Assembly (NCBI GenBank): GCA_039621445.1
Contig: CP154956.1
Location: forward strand, 49,316,826 to 49,380,825
Source of the DNA: Euglena gracilis
Taxonomy: Eukaryota > Euglenida > Euglenophyceae > Euglenales
Direction of reading: 5' to 3'
DNA: 64,000 nt
Position 1 is the stretch's first letter. Each line of letters begins with the position of its first letter. Shown in pieces: positions 1 to 51,720 of the stretch. The notes under the pieces are model-generated. The model was not told the DNA's origin. It saw nothing but the letters and a program-made list of their open reading frames with translations, and did not search any database. Made by a program: the position numbers and the translations under genes.

Positions 1-620
1 GAAAGTGACAAATGAAAACGAAAATGGCCAAAACGTGTCCAAAATTTGTAAAGTGGCCGAAAACTGGGCAAAATGGCAAAAGCAGTCAACGGCAGCCAAA
101 ATGGTTTAAAAGTGGCAAACGTGGGCAAAATTGGCCAAGAGACACCAAGAGGCACCAAAAATGGTGAACCCCCAAATATAAGCCCCCCCCCCTCGAAAAG
201 CAACCCCCAAGTATAAGCAACCCCTCGGCCGAAACCCAAATCTTAGCAAACCCCCTGACTGTACAGAATTAATGAATTTTCATCAAAACCACACAAAACG
301 CCAGTAATCAGCGAATTCTAAGTGTAATCAACCACAAAATATAAGCAACCCCTGGAGCCAACTTTCGGTAACCCGAACATAAGCAACCGGTTGCTTATAT
401 TTGGGGGGGGTAAAACAAATGTGGAAAATAATGTTCAAAGGTTAGCAAAAGTGGCCCAAAAGCGACCAAAAATTGGCAAATGCCGAAAAGTGGTCAAAAG
501 CAGTCAAAAGCCGCAAAAAAGTGGCAAATGCGGCCCGATGTTCGCCCATAATGGACAAAAATAGCGAAAAGTTTGCAAAAGTGGGCAAACGTCGGCATAT
601 GTTCCTCAGACCAAGTTCTT
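1..620. repeat. Degenerate GTGGCAAAA-type short repeat with an embedded palindrome
   Basis: The first 160 bases and about 420-600 are built from imperfect copies of AAAGTGGCCAAAA / AATGGCAAAAG. Between them (171-408) ATATAAGCAACCCC recurs three times, and the stretch ends in a perfect 20-bp palindrome, ATAAGCAACC followed by GGTTGCTTAT, near 380-399. CAAATATAAGC at the left end is inverted as GCTTATATTTG at the right. No coding signal is convincing here; it is probably POL5 intron. Confidence 0.5.
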
Positions 621-1459
621 CCAAAATGATGTGGCCGGGGCCCCACCTCCAGGGTTCAAAACCTGACAAGCCCCAACAAATCCCGACAAATCCTACAACG
701 CCACCAAAATACCAAGTGTCTGGAGGTGTTTTCTCCGGATCTCTACCCAGAGGGAGTCCATCCAGCACCTTAGTCCTGCCATCCTGTGGGATACCCCCGG
801 GGTCCTTCGTAAAACCTCTGCCCTGGACCCAAGTCTGATGATTTCGCTTTTGATTCCTCCTTTCGCCTGACAGCAATGCAAGACACATAGCTGCACACAA
901 CTCAGAAGGTGCCAAACTGTTGAAAGTGATCTGAACATCTCATTTTTTTTTGGACCCGAACATCTGAATTTAAGGAGAGCCCCCCCCCCCCGCCCCCATG
1001 GCTCATGGTAGCCCATGTCCCAAAACAGTACTCTCGCCCATGCACTCTGACGTAATGAAGGAGCAGATGAACAGAAATCAAGGGGTAGGGGATGTTGCCC
1101 AGGTAGGAAAAAGGGCTGCAAACCAGTCAATCTCAAGGTTGAGTCAAACCCAGAAAAAAAATGAAGCTGAAAGGGAAAACAACCAAGCAAGTAAATTATA
1201 CAAATAACCCATTTTGTTGAATAAAATTGTTTTTGATGAACCCAGAGTATCCAAGGGTCCCCAAGGGGAAATTCCAGTCGAGCCTTTCTATCCTCCTCTT
1301 CTGTCACAACAATTTTACATTATTCATGAAATAATGTTATTCATTGAATAATAATTGAACTTTTTTTTTCATTTAGTAGGCAATAACATTTCAATTGATT
1401 AATCGATTATTAAATTGATAATATTAGTAATTAGGAAAACCCGAAACAGAAATGTGAAG

Positions 1460-1680
1460 CAGTCTTGTACACTGGGAGGCGGGGGAGGGGGGCTGGGTCC
1501 GGCTGAGCCCCCCCCCCCGGGGGGTCCCCCAGGGGGGTACATTCGCTTTTCCAAAAATGGCCAAAAATCGCGATAAATGCTTAAAAAAAGCACCCTTTCA
1601 AAAAAATTTCGGCGCCTTCGGCGCCGAAAAGTGGCAGCCCCCCAGGCCCAGGGGGCACCCGGTCTTAAAAAAAACCCCTG
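1460..1680. mobile_element. Non-autonomous hAT-type element (MITE), 221 bp
   Basis: Begins CAGTCTTGTAC, ends TTAAAAAAAACCCCTG, and is flanked by a perfect 8-bp target duplication, ATGTGAAG, at 1452-1459 and 1681-1688. The interior has C and G homopolymers and a hairpin GGCGCC-TTC-GGCGCC at 1611-1625. The right end matches the element at 16211-16500. CAG/CTG ends with 8-bp duplications are typical of hAT transposons. Confidence 0.75.
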
Positions 1681-1963
1681 ATGTGAAGTTTTGGGCCAAT
1701 GTGGACCCCAAAAGAAGTTTGCCTTAGCCCTCAGGCTGGGCAGAGAGGCAGGAGGGACAGGGGGCAGGACGGCAGTTCCACTGATTTTTTGTCAAGTTCA
1801 AGAAACTTGTATCAGTTGATGTTTCCAGGGGGGCATTCTTGGGATGTGAGAAGGTTTTGCTGATCTGTGCAGACAGCCAAAAAAGACACTGCGGACATGC
1901 AGTCTGTGCTTTGTAGTGCTGGTGCGCAGCGCCTTGGACATCACTATTTTCCCCGTCCCACAG

Positions 1964-42767
<40,804 letters not shown>

Positions 42768-43115
42768 GAATTTCAAGGCTCAAAGTCAGCACATTTCCAA
42801 CCAAATCTCATTCCTCCCTCCCTTTGACTCCCTGACCTGCTGCTCTCTATTAACTTGCTCACTCACCCACAATCCCTGGCAATCAGAGCCAGGACAGTGC
42901 TATTTCTTTGCCCGTGGCTTTTTAGTTTTAGAACATTTTGGTATTCTGGAATCAAAGCTTCACACAGAAATAAAACGAGGGTTCCCCTCGCCACCCGAAC
43001 CATCCCCGAGCTGTTCCTGGACAGAGAAGGGCTCTGTGATTGCATTTTTTGTTTTGGAAGGGGTTGTAAAAAAACCTTTTTTTTGGCAATTGTGCCTTGC
43101 CCAAAATTGACCACA

Positions 43116-43880
43116 TTTGGCTCACTGGAGTCTACGCTGCAACCGTACTTGGCGGCATACCTTTACAGCTTGGCCCTCACGAAGAACGTCTCGATTCCGT
43201 CACTGGAGCTGAGCGACAAGGCGTCGGACCATACTTGTAGTTAGTGCGCCGCGGTGAAAAAAAAATTTTTTTTTCGCGGTGGTCGCAGCGCACGGAAAGA
43301 TTTTTGCCGCGGCTGTCGCGGCAAAAGCAAATTTTTTTGCCGCGGTGGTCGCGGCTCAATGGGGAAAATTTTCCGCGGTGGTTGCGGCGCAAAAAAATTT
43401 TTCTCCCCGGAGCTCAAGAACGTATTGGCAGCAACATAACCCCAACATTTTTTTTTGGAAACAATTAGATTGATAGAAAGCACTCACCCGCGCTTTGGGC
43501 AAAACAAAGCGTTGCCAAGGTAGCACCAGTCCCACCCGTTGAGGTTTCCAAAAAAAAGTTTCCGCGGCGGTCGCGGCGCACACACAAACCAGTGCCGCGG
43601 CATTCGCGGCGCACAGAAAATTTTTTGCCGCGGCGCTGCCGGTTACAAAAAATTTTTTTCCGCGGTGGTCGCGGCGCACGGAAACATTTTTTCCGGTCGC
43701 ACTAACTGCAAGTATGCGTCGGACGTGGCCTTCAAGCTGTACGAGAAGTGGGCCACGGCGATGGCGACGACGACGGACATGGATCGCGATGAGGAGGCAG
43801 CGCGCGCGGCAGAGGAAGCCCAGGACTTCCCCTGGCAAACGGCCGAGGAGGCACTGCCGGGGGACCTGGAGAGGATATGG
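43116..43880 (+). pseudogene. GC-rich coding-like stretch of unknown product, interrupted by an inverted-repeat element
   Basis: Before the insertion it reads LESTLQPYLAAYLYSLALT and SIPSLELSDKASD; after it, VAFKLYEKWATAMATTTDMD, then an Asp/Glu/Ala-rich run and FPWQTAEEALPGDLER. The two halves meet at the duplicated target CGTCGGAC and are in the same frame. The second half continues open into the gag-like frame of the DIRS element, so this may be the N-terminus of that gag protein. Its GC-rich codon use is closer to the POL5 exons, so a host exon is possible. No known domain seen. Confidence 0.45.
43230..43716. mobile_element. 487-bp terminal-inverted-repeat element in a coding-like stretch
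   Basis: Ends CATACTTGTAGTTAGTGCG and CGCACTAACTGCAAGTATG pair with one mismatch. A perfect 8-bp duplication CGTCGGAC lies at 43222-43229 and 43717-43724. The interior has several subterminal copies of CCGCGGTGGTCGCGGCGCA and TTTTTTGCCGCGG on both arms around an AT-richer centre. Insert plus duplication is 495 nt, a multiple of three, but an in-frame TAG lies at 43242-43244. Confidence 0.85.
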
Positions 43881-44324
43881 ACACAGCCACAGTCTGGGGT
43901 CTTACGTATGGAAGTTCGAAGTTTACTGGAACTGATACCAACCTGGAAGACCCTGCAGTCCAAGGCAGAAGAAAATAACCACCGTCAAGATGGTAAGAGT
44001 GGGTATGACCGCACTCTGCGTGCAGTACAGCAGAAGCTCTTGAACATCTTACGTATCTTGGCAGCGCTGCAAGGATCCCCTGAGGACGTATTGGGTTTGA
44101 GCCAACAGCTATGTGCATATGTGGCTGCCGAGGGGGACATTGTCAAGGAGAGGAAGAGGAGGAGCATCCCTCAAACCATACAACCAGGAAATGGCCTGTT
44201 CACCCCTAACGACATCAGGATGGCCAAAGCTCAAGCTGGCATCAACAAAGAGGGTATCAGCCCCCCCTTCATGGTTGAGTTCCCCATGTGGCATTTTCCC
44301 ACCTCCACAGGTGGAAAAGGGTGA
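43880..44324 (+). pseudogene. DIRS-like gag-type protein, partial
   Basis: Helical frame containing LRAVQQKLLNILRILAALQG, then EDVLGLSQQLCAYVA and KERKRRSIPQTIQPG, followed by PNDI. DIRS gag proteins have this pattern of a QKKL-type helix, a Leu-rich helix and a basic KERRK segment. The frame ends in a stop at about 44324 and the sequence to 44.87 kb is out of frame or spacer. Confidence 0.55.
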
Positions 44325-44877
44325 AATTTCAAGCAATGGCCAACAGCTTGGCAAGCGAGACCACGGCGGTCTGCCCCCAAAGGGAAAGGCAAGTCCAAAG
44401 GAGGAAAATGGTTTGCCCACCACCTTGCCAGGAAGTATTGCTCCTTCCTTTTCAGATCAGAACCCCTCAAGTTCCAAAAGGACATTGCGTCCTCCGGAGC
44501 TGGGCATTGTGCCACAAATTCAACCAGCCCTGAGGGGCAGAAGCCAAGACATTTGCAGGCTGTAGGAAGCTGCATGCTTGAGATCTGTGGAACAGATCAC
44601 CGAGGTGCTGCTGCTGACAAAGGAGCACTTTCTGGGAATGCCTGTGTTTTAGAGGCTTCAGACCCAGTTGCCATGGTGGCAGAAAGTTGCCCCCCCCAGG
44701 GTGTTGCAACTCATCACACAGGGGGTAACCCCCCTTGGGAGTCACCCTCCTCCCTCAGCACATTTTCCATACCAAAATCAGAGGTTGAAATACAAAAGGC
44801 AAAAAGTATTTTACAAGACGATTGCCAGGCAGGAGCCATAAAAACAGTCCCTGGGAAGGTACCCAACACATCATCCC

Positions 44878-46140
44878 TTGGTTAGTAATCTCCAAAAAAA
44901 AGAGCCTCAGGGAGAAAAACATCGTTTAATCAGCGATTGTCGCCAGCTAAACCAGCACTTTCCCCCACACCCTTTCAAACTGGACAACATCCAGGTCATC
45001 TTCAGGCACCTGAAAAAAGGACAATGGGGTGCGAAAGTAGACCTAAAAGACGCCTACTTTCATTTAATGTTGAACCAAACCCTAAGACCCTGCATGAGAA
45101 TGGCTCTGGAAGAAACATGCTCTGAATTCCAGGCAGCTTGTCTTGGTTTGAATGTGCTGCCAGAAAAATTTATGAGCTTAATGAAATGCCTTGAAAAGCG
45201 TTGGAGGGCCAAAGGCCCTTTATGCTTTGTGTACCTGGACGACATCCCCTGATGGGGGACAGCCAGAAGCAAGTCAGCAACCACCTGGCCATCATGCTGG
45301 AAGATTTACTGCAGGGGGGTTTCAAAATGAACAGCAAAAAAATCGATCCTTCAGCCTACCCAAAATCTCCCACATTTGGGGTTCCATCTCAACCTGGCAC
45401 AGGGAAAGTTACAGTTGGGGACAGAAAAGCTGAAACTGGTCCGGGGGGAACTGTGGAAATGGTCACACACCAGTCCCTCAGTTGCAGAAAGATGGCCTCA
45501 ATTTTGGGATGCATAAGAAGCTTCTTGGTGGGGATGCCCTTCCTCAGGGCATTCACAGACACTTTGGTAGGTTTTGCCAACCTACAAGAAGAATTTGGCT
45601 GGGATCATCAAGTTCCAATCTCACAGGAGGTGAAGTCTCAACTGAGAGATGTCAGAGAAATTCTGCAAACATGGGGGGGAGACCCTTCCCAAGCACAGCC
45701 ACCAGACACCTGGAGTCAGACAGTTCAACTTTTGGTTGGGGAGGCCTAGACCTACAAGCTGGCACCAAATTGCAGGAATTTTGGCGAAATATTCTCATTT
45801 ACATATAAATGTAAAATAATTGATCGCAGCCATCCCCACTGTCAGGTCTTTGGCCAGAAAAAAGGACACAGTGTCCCTAACAGTGGACAACAATGTTTCC
45901 TACTGCTATCTCCTCAAGGGGGGGGGGAAGACTGCCCCACATGAACAAACTCATCAGACCCTTTCTAGAGTGGTGTATGGAAATGGACAGCACCCTCCAA
46001 GTTCACTGTTCCCTCCCAAAGCATGAAAAGTGATGCCATCAGCAGATGGCACTGCGACCCAGGGGATTAAAGTTTAAATCCTTTCATTTTCAAAAAAGTC
46101 ATGCACATTTTCCAGCAGTTCATAAACACCACTGTGGACA
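44878..46140 (+). pseudogene. DIRS-like reverse transcriptase and RNase H, frameshifted
   Basis: Reverse transcriptase motifs in order: HRLISDCRQLNQHF, WGAKVDLKDAYFHL, ACLGLNVLPEKFM and the catalytic box FVYLDDI near 45224-45246. A stop directly after the box is explained by one base missing from a C run; the next frame goes on with GDSQKQVSNHLAIMLEDLL. RNase H follows after another shift: SDSSTFGWGGLDLQ (near 45.72 kb), VSLTVDNNVSYCYL (45.86 kb), then a region resembling DIRS RNase H ends near 46.14 kb (VDMFASPGNHK). The YLDD aspartates are present, but the protein cannot be made from this sequence as given. Confidence 0.75.
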
Positions 46141-46253
46141 TGTTTGCATCACCAGGGAATCATAAACTTCCTCAAACGTGAGTCGATGGCCACATTTTCA
46201 GGCAGTGGCCACAGACAGTTTGAACTGCCCTCTGGACATGTTCTCAGAAGTTT

Positions 46254-47370
46254 ATGCAACCCCCCCCCCTGGTCTGTGCTGAGCCAGTGGCTCCTGAGGT
46301 TGAAAGAAGACAGACATCTCAGATGCCTTCTGATTTGCCCCCTGTGGGTTTCAGCTGTGTGGTGGCCCCTGTTAATAAAGCTTCACATTCCACACACACC
46401 AGCCCTGAGAATTCTGTCTTGTCACCACATGTTCGAGAATCGTCACGGGCCGCCCATGAGAAAGCCAAGATGGCACCTGGCCTGTATTTTATTGTCAGGC
46501 AGTTGTTACAGAAGCAACAGATCCCCCCCTCAGTGGTTGACAATTTCTTAAGTCAGAATCTTTCCTTGGCAAGATATGACTCTGCGTTCAGGCTCCTGTG
46601 GGGAGCTTTGACCATGTCCCAGCTGGACCTCAACACCATAAGCCCAGAATTGGTCGCTTCTTGCATCATAAAAAATTTCACCTTCAGTTTGGCCCAGGCC
46701 AGGAATGCTTATAGTGCTGTGGTCCAGCTTCCTGGTTTTTTCATGTTAAGGTTTTTACCCCTGTTGGCCCCCTACAAAAGACAATAGAACACGCCCACAC
46801 CCAGGTATTCTTCTTTTTGGAATCCTGAATCATTACTTCAGAATTTGGCAGCAGCACCTCCCCCAGAGTGCCTCAGTGACCTGAGGGACCAAGTCATTTG
46901 AAGTTTCAGACTCATCTGTTTGCATCGTTCAGTGGCCTTGAGCAGAACCTTCAGGACAGTGTTCCAGGTTGATGGCAAGGTCTTTGTCCTTGTCCAAAGA
47001 AAGGGTTGGAGACAGAATCAGTGGGAGGAAATCACCTAAATTCCCTCATGTCCCAATATTTGCCCTTGGTTCAACGTGAAAAAAACATGTCAGTTTGACA
47101 TCTCACTGTGCCCCCCACGGGGACATTTATTATTAAGTCTAAAACCTCACTTTACTCCCCTGTCTGCAAAAACCCTTGGGAGTTTGAAAAAACGATTGTT
47201 GGATAAACATGGGGTACCCCCCAGTGGGCCCCCCACTCCACCAGGGGGGCAGGGGTGTACATGTATAAACTGGCAGGTTTGTCCTCAGAGGAAGTGTGCC
47301 AGATTGGAAAATGGAAAAATGTGCAGGCTTGTTCCTCCTATTATTTGGGGTTGGAAGCGGGGAAAAAGGC
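46254..47370 (+). pseudogene. DIRS-like tyrosine recombinase, frameshifted
   Basis: N-terminal core-binding part: LSLARYDSAFRLLWGALTM, then ISPELVASCIIKNF and SLAQARNAYSAVVQLPGF. The catalytic half is broken but traceable: an LRDQ helix with ICLHRSVALSRTFR (near 46.91 kb), PLSAKTLGSLKKRLL (47.15 kb) and AGLSSEEVCQIGKWK (47.27 kb), the latter resembling the final GxW box. I could not identify every R-H-R-Y residue. Confidence 0.65.
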
Positions 47371-47667
47371 GGGGGTTGCTGTCCAAAAAATGGTGCACAA
47401 AGCCTCACTGGGGTCTTGTGCGGAGCCGGAGCTGTCTCGGACTCCGGTGGAGAATGATCCAGGAGGAAGGGACATTGAAGGCGGAGCACAAGACAACAGT
47501 GAGCCCGCCCCCCCCCCCGGCCCGAAAAAGAACAAGAAACTCGGTCAGACCCCCCCCAAGAAATTTCACTTCACCGACAGACAGGGCAGCAACCCGCCGC
47601 CGCCAACCACCGACAGGTGCGACAACATCTCCCAGTCCGCTTACTCCGAAATCTCATCGCAGTAAGA
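47255..47667 (+). CDS. C-terminal frame of the DIRS-like element (YR end plus Pro/Lys tail)
   Basis: Open from about 47255 to a TAA near 47665. It starts in the recombinase end (YKLAGLSSEEVCQIGKWK) and runs into a low-complexity tail with PGPKKNKKLGQTPPKKFHF. A similar tail lies in the + strand fragment at 51.2-51.5 kb, so the tail belongs to the element rather than the host gene. Confidence 0.45.
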
Positions 47668-47720
47668 AACAACAGCCAACACCAAAACACAAAAACAACA
47701 GCCGGAAAGAAGAGCAGGGG

Positions 47721-48268
47721 TTATATATTTTATAGTATTTTTTAATTTTAATTGACATTTAATTTTTTTGACAAACCCGAACTGAATTCGCTTTGCGTTT
47801 GTTTGAGTGTATTGTTTTTCGAGGTTTGCCCCATCCACCCCCAGGTTGTCAATTTTTGCCTGTCTTTTTTGTGATTCCCCAGGTTCCAGATGAACAGAAG
47901 GGTGCTGGCGTTCCTGTGGCAGTGCAATAAGAATTTCAAGGCTCAAAGTCAGCACATTCCAACCAAATCTCATTCCTCCATCCCTTTGACTTCCTGACCT
48001 GCTGCCCTCTATCACCCACGATCCCTGGCAATCAGAGCCAGGACAGTGCTATTTCTTTGCCCGTGGGTTTTTATTCTTAGAACATTTTGGTATTCTGGAA
48101 TCAAAGCTTCACACAGAAATAAAACGAGGGTTCCCCTCGCCACCCGAACCATCCCCGAGCTGTTCCTGGACAGAGAAGGGCTCTGTGATTACGTTTTTTG
48201 TTTTGGAAGGGGGTGTTAAAAATACTTTTTTTGGCAATTGTGCCTTGCCCAGAATGACCACACTTGGC
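47721..48268 (+). repeat. 0.55-kb direct repeat, downstream copy
   Basis: Same sequence as 42557-43122, including acceptor, terminal-exon reading frame and TAA (47883-47930), with scattered substitutions and the loss of TTAACTTGCTCAC-type sequence in the middle. Confidence 0.85.
47883..47930 (+). pseudogene. Second copy of the POL5 terminal exon
   Basis: Identical in its 16 codons to 42720-42767 and with an intact CCCCAG acceptor. It could act as an alternative terminal exon if transcription runs on, but more likely it is a passenger of the duplication. Confidence 0.6.
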
Positions 48269-48453
48269 CTGTCCGAGGCCGGGTATGGGTTTTGCTCGTC
48301 GGGTGGGCATGGTATTTTGGGAAGGTGCATTTTTCGGACCCCCCTCCCTTTCCTCCTCCAGCGCGGCTGTTCGCCCCCCCTCCCCCCCCCACTGTGCCTA
48401 GCCTCCGATGCCACAATCAGGCACACTCTGGTTCTGTGTAGGTCACTTCGAGC

Positions 48454-48785
48454 TTAAGTGGATGTAATTGGCATTTTCATTGTAAAAATCGCCAAGGATG
48501 GCGAACCTTGCAAGCGGAGAATGGAACTTTGTCCCCTTGGTATTGAACTGCTATGGAGGTGTGAGTGAAGCAGGACAAGGCCTCGTCTCCAAATGCATCT
48601 GCCTTCTTGAGCCAACAGCAACGTGACAGTGTGCCCTGCCGGTGAATCTGTTGGCAGAACACTTTCTTCGCCGGTGGTGGTGTACCATTGGCAGCATCGG
48701 CGTCGATCGACCACATCCAACGACATGGTGACGTGCCCTTGGAGCTGCTGCTGCCGCTGGTGCTTGCACTAAAGGAGTGCACCAA
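48454..48785 (-). CDS. Hypothetical frame, unknown product
   Basis: A 102-codon - strand frame (48477-48785) begins MVHSFSASTSGSSSSKG and has a Cys-containing segment (KKVFCQQIHRQGTLSRCC). Another - strand frame overlaps it (48454-48726). The sequence is somewhat GC-rich, like exons here. No domain recognised; it may be part of a further gene or repeat. Confidence 0.2.
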
Positions 48786-50959
48786 ACATCGCGCGCAACT
48801 TACATCGCGGGGACTTAAACCGAGGTGTCCGATTCCGCACGTCCGTCCCGCCCGAGGGATTTATTCCGCGCCGCAACTTTCTGCAGAATTTTTTTAGTGT
48901 CGGCACGGCAGTGTGAATTACAACGTCACCCGGCACTCTCTAAACTGGTGTTGTCTGGGTAGCTTTCGTTTTTTCTCTACCTTTGCTGGATTCAGCTGGA
49001 AAAAAAAAGTAGTCACAGCAAAACGGAATCTTGTCCCCCAAAAACCTTTTACCAAAGCCAACTGCAAAACCTCGCCCCCAGCTTTTTTGTCCCACAGACA
49101 AGTCAAAAATGGGAACCAAAAAAAAATTGCCACGGCCAGCAACGAAAACTGGCGCCCAATAAGTTTTATCATGCCCCCCCCCCCATTAAAGGTTCCTTGA
49201 GATTTCTGCTCCGAGGGGGGTTAGCATGGTAATTCGAAACTGGCCGCCAAAACTTTTACCACAACTAACTGCAAAACCTGGACCTCAAAAAGCTTTTGAC
49301 ACAGACAATCCAAAAACTGGGCCTGCCAAAACTTTTTGACCAGAGCCTTGCCCAGCCAAGTGGTAGATGGAGAGGTGAAAAATTGGTGATTAAAAACCTC
49401 CATAAAAATCCAAAAACCGCAATTTTCGTCTGCAACTTTCAATCACTCTAAAACCTCACTCTGAAAGAAACTTCACACATGTTTTGGAACAAAAGGCAAA
49501 CAGTTGCAACAAAAGAATCAATCGAGAAATTACACAAACAGGGTCTTGTGATGTTCTGTGAAAACACACCACAGGCGTCTGGATTTCAGAACACCTTAGT
49601 CTCTCCGCTGCCTTCCTCTCCATTCCTCTTCTTGTCTTGTGCCACATCTCTTCTTGTTTTAGACATCTGTCCACTTTGATGAAGGCAGCACCTGTAAAGG
49701 CAGGGTATCATTTCAACAGACACATGACCAATTTGAACGTGGAAACATGCCCCAAACCACACAGCACACAGGAAAAGGCAAAATAGCAACATATTGCCAC
49801 ACAGGAAATGACAGAAAAGATCTGTGAAAAAAGTTTTGCAAGAAACAACTCAAGCCATAGATTGAATACTGACACCGTTGAGTGATACCATTGTGCATCA
49901 AAATTTTATCCCTCTTCAGCCCAGTTTGAAAAATGCAGGCAGGAAACTGAACCCAGACAAAAGGGTTGAGGAAAAAGGAGACAAGAATTCCTGAAACCTA
50001 AAAAAGCCAACCTGAAAACCAACCAGTGCAACAGCTGAACACACCAACTATCCACTCATCAACCAAAATAAGCTTCAGTAGAGGATCTTCGGGGTTCTGC
50101 AACTTCATCTTTTTTACTGTCCATTGTAAGATACTTTGCAGTCTGTAGCCACGTTGACACTGTAAGGGGGTGGTGAGCTCATAACTTTCCCAACAGGCAG
50201 GAGACGCAAGGAACGTGCCCCAGATTTGTCCGCGCCAGAGGTAGACCGAGAGGGGAGCAAGGGAAACCGAGGGCGAAGCGCAAACACCAGGCGAGGCCAC
50301 GGCTATTTCCCCGGCTTTTTATAGGTGAGTGTTCATGGGTCAGGCTTGGCCACTTTTTTGCTACCACACGACAGGAGCTGGGTGGCTCGTCGCTCAGGCG
50401 TGGACGGTCGCGGATTTTTTAATTACCGTTATTGAACCTACCGCCTTTGTCGCTCAGTGACGCTCTAAATTTGACTTTCTTTGAGCGATATAATAACTTC
50501 GCCTACTGCCCACATTATAATATAGACCAACCATAATTTGCTGTCCCTGAGCCATATTATAGTTGCACCTACTTCCCACACTTTCACAAAACATCCGGGA
50601 GTGCGTGCCCTTAGACGCTTATAGATAGTATGGCCACCGCTGGTTGTTGTCGGTTTTCTCCGGGATAAAAAAAAACACCTCAGGGTATTTCCAACAGAAA
50701 GATCATTAACTGTATAAATAAAAATTAACGTATATTATAATTGGGACTATAATCAAGCATACCTCTAATGTCCATATTGCCATTTTTTGTTTTAAAAGAA
50801 TATATTGTGATTGATGCTGTGTCTTTTAAAAAAATCTTAATTGACGAAAACATAAAGTATAAAAAAATCATTTAAACTGATATGGTCACATTATTATTCT
50901 CATGAATTATCGGTATTTGGACTCTCAAGGCAGCCTAAATGGTTGGGCATAGAAATAAT
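48786..50959. other. Gene-poor stretch between retroelement copies
   Basis: 49.02-49.45 kb has imperfect ~120-150-bp repeats built on CCAAAACTTTTACCACAACTAACTGCAAAACC. 50.37-50.46 kb has two GTCGCTCAG motifs, and 50.64-50.95 kb is very AT-rich. No supported gene. Confidence 0.45.
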
Positions 50960-51720
50960 TTATTGTGGTCCCTGGATTAAAAAAAGCCCTTAATTTCAGA
51001 CAGACTGAATTCTCTCACCGAAGGAATTCTGCAACAGGGGGGAGGGGTGGACACCGCCCATTGGAAACCCGACAGCACCAGAGGGGCTGGGTTTATGGTG
51101 AAAAAGCGCTGGTTTGCAAGTTTAAGAAGTCCTGCAGCTGGGTCATTGGAAAATTCTGGAGACTTTCAGGCTCATTATTAGAGGCTGGGAGTCGTATCAA
51201 AAATTCAAAAATTATGGCCGAGAGGGAGGGAATGTGCACAGCACATCACCATCTCGCAGTGCGGAGGCCGACTGGTCTCGTACTCCAAAGACACAGGAAG
51301 GGGGAGGAAGGGACCAGGAGAGCGAAGCAAAAGAAGAAAGTGAGCCAAACCCCCCGCCCAGAAAAACACCAGAAAATGAAAGACATCCCAGCCAGCAAGG
51401 GGGCCCCAGCCAAGCAACCCAAACCCCCCACCCAGAAAGTCACCAGAAAGAGAACGACATCCCAGCCAGAAACAGGCCCCCCACAAAACATCCATATGAA
51501 AGGGGGGGGCACGACAGTTCAGCTTTGCCAAGGTGTCGGATGAGGCTGTCAAGGAAAGCAGGACCTCACCGTCTTGTGCTTCGCCCTGCTGTTCCCTTCG
51601 TCCCCCTTCCGTATTCTTGCAACAAATGCCTGGCGCTTATGGGGGGGATGTGGGAGACTCAAAATCTCCTCCCACCTGCGCTTTTGCCAGCCTTTTATTT
51701 GTAACATGATTTAAATTTTG
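50960..51720 (+). pseudogene. DIRS-like tyrosine recombinase C-terminus and tail, second + strand fragment
   Basis: Near 51.06-51.1 kb the sequence encodes DSTRGAGFMVKKRW, which matches the STRGA-type segment holding a catalytic Arg of DIRS recombinases, followed by a helix and HY. Downstream, 51.21-51.54 kb is a Lys/Pro-rich tail (KRTTSQPETGPPQN) that aligns by eye with 47.41-47.65 kb through GCGGAG-C...GTCTCG-ACTCC and GGAGGAAGGGA. Confidence 0.5.

Larger units (their letters stand above)
43880..47667 (+). mobile_element. DIRS/Ngaro-like tyrosine-recombinase retrotransposon, degraded
   Basis: In order: gag-like region, reverse transcriptase, RNase H, tyrosine recombinase, then a proline-rich tail frame ending at a stop near 47667. 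This gene order and the linked RNase H and recombinase are characteristic of DIRS-group elements. Several frameshifts separate the parts. It lies between 0.55-kb direct repeats (42557 and 47721), about as expected for the A1/A2 repeats of Ngaro-type elements, although those repeats also contain the POL5 terminal exon. Confidence 0.78.

Noticed and set aside
442-1307. Overlapping - strand frames of 157 and 204 codons
   Set aside because: Repetitive Gly/Pro/Trp-rich composition over dispersed repeats, no exon signals, and they overlap each other in different frames.
43237-43712. Clean intron within the 487-bp inverted-repeat element using its own GT and AG
   Set aside because: Splicing there would leave 19 extra bases (including the duplicated target) and shift the frame; the CTAAC box is also too close to the AG.
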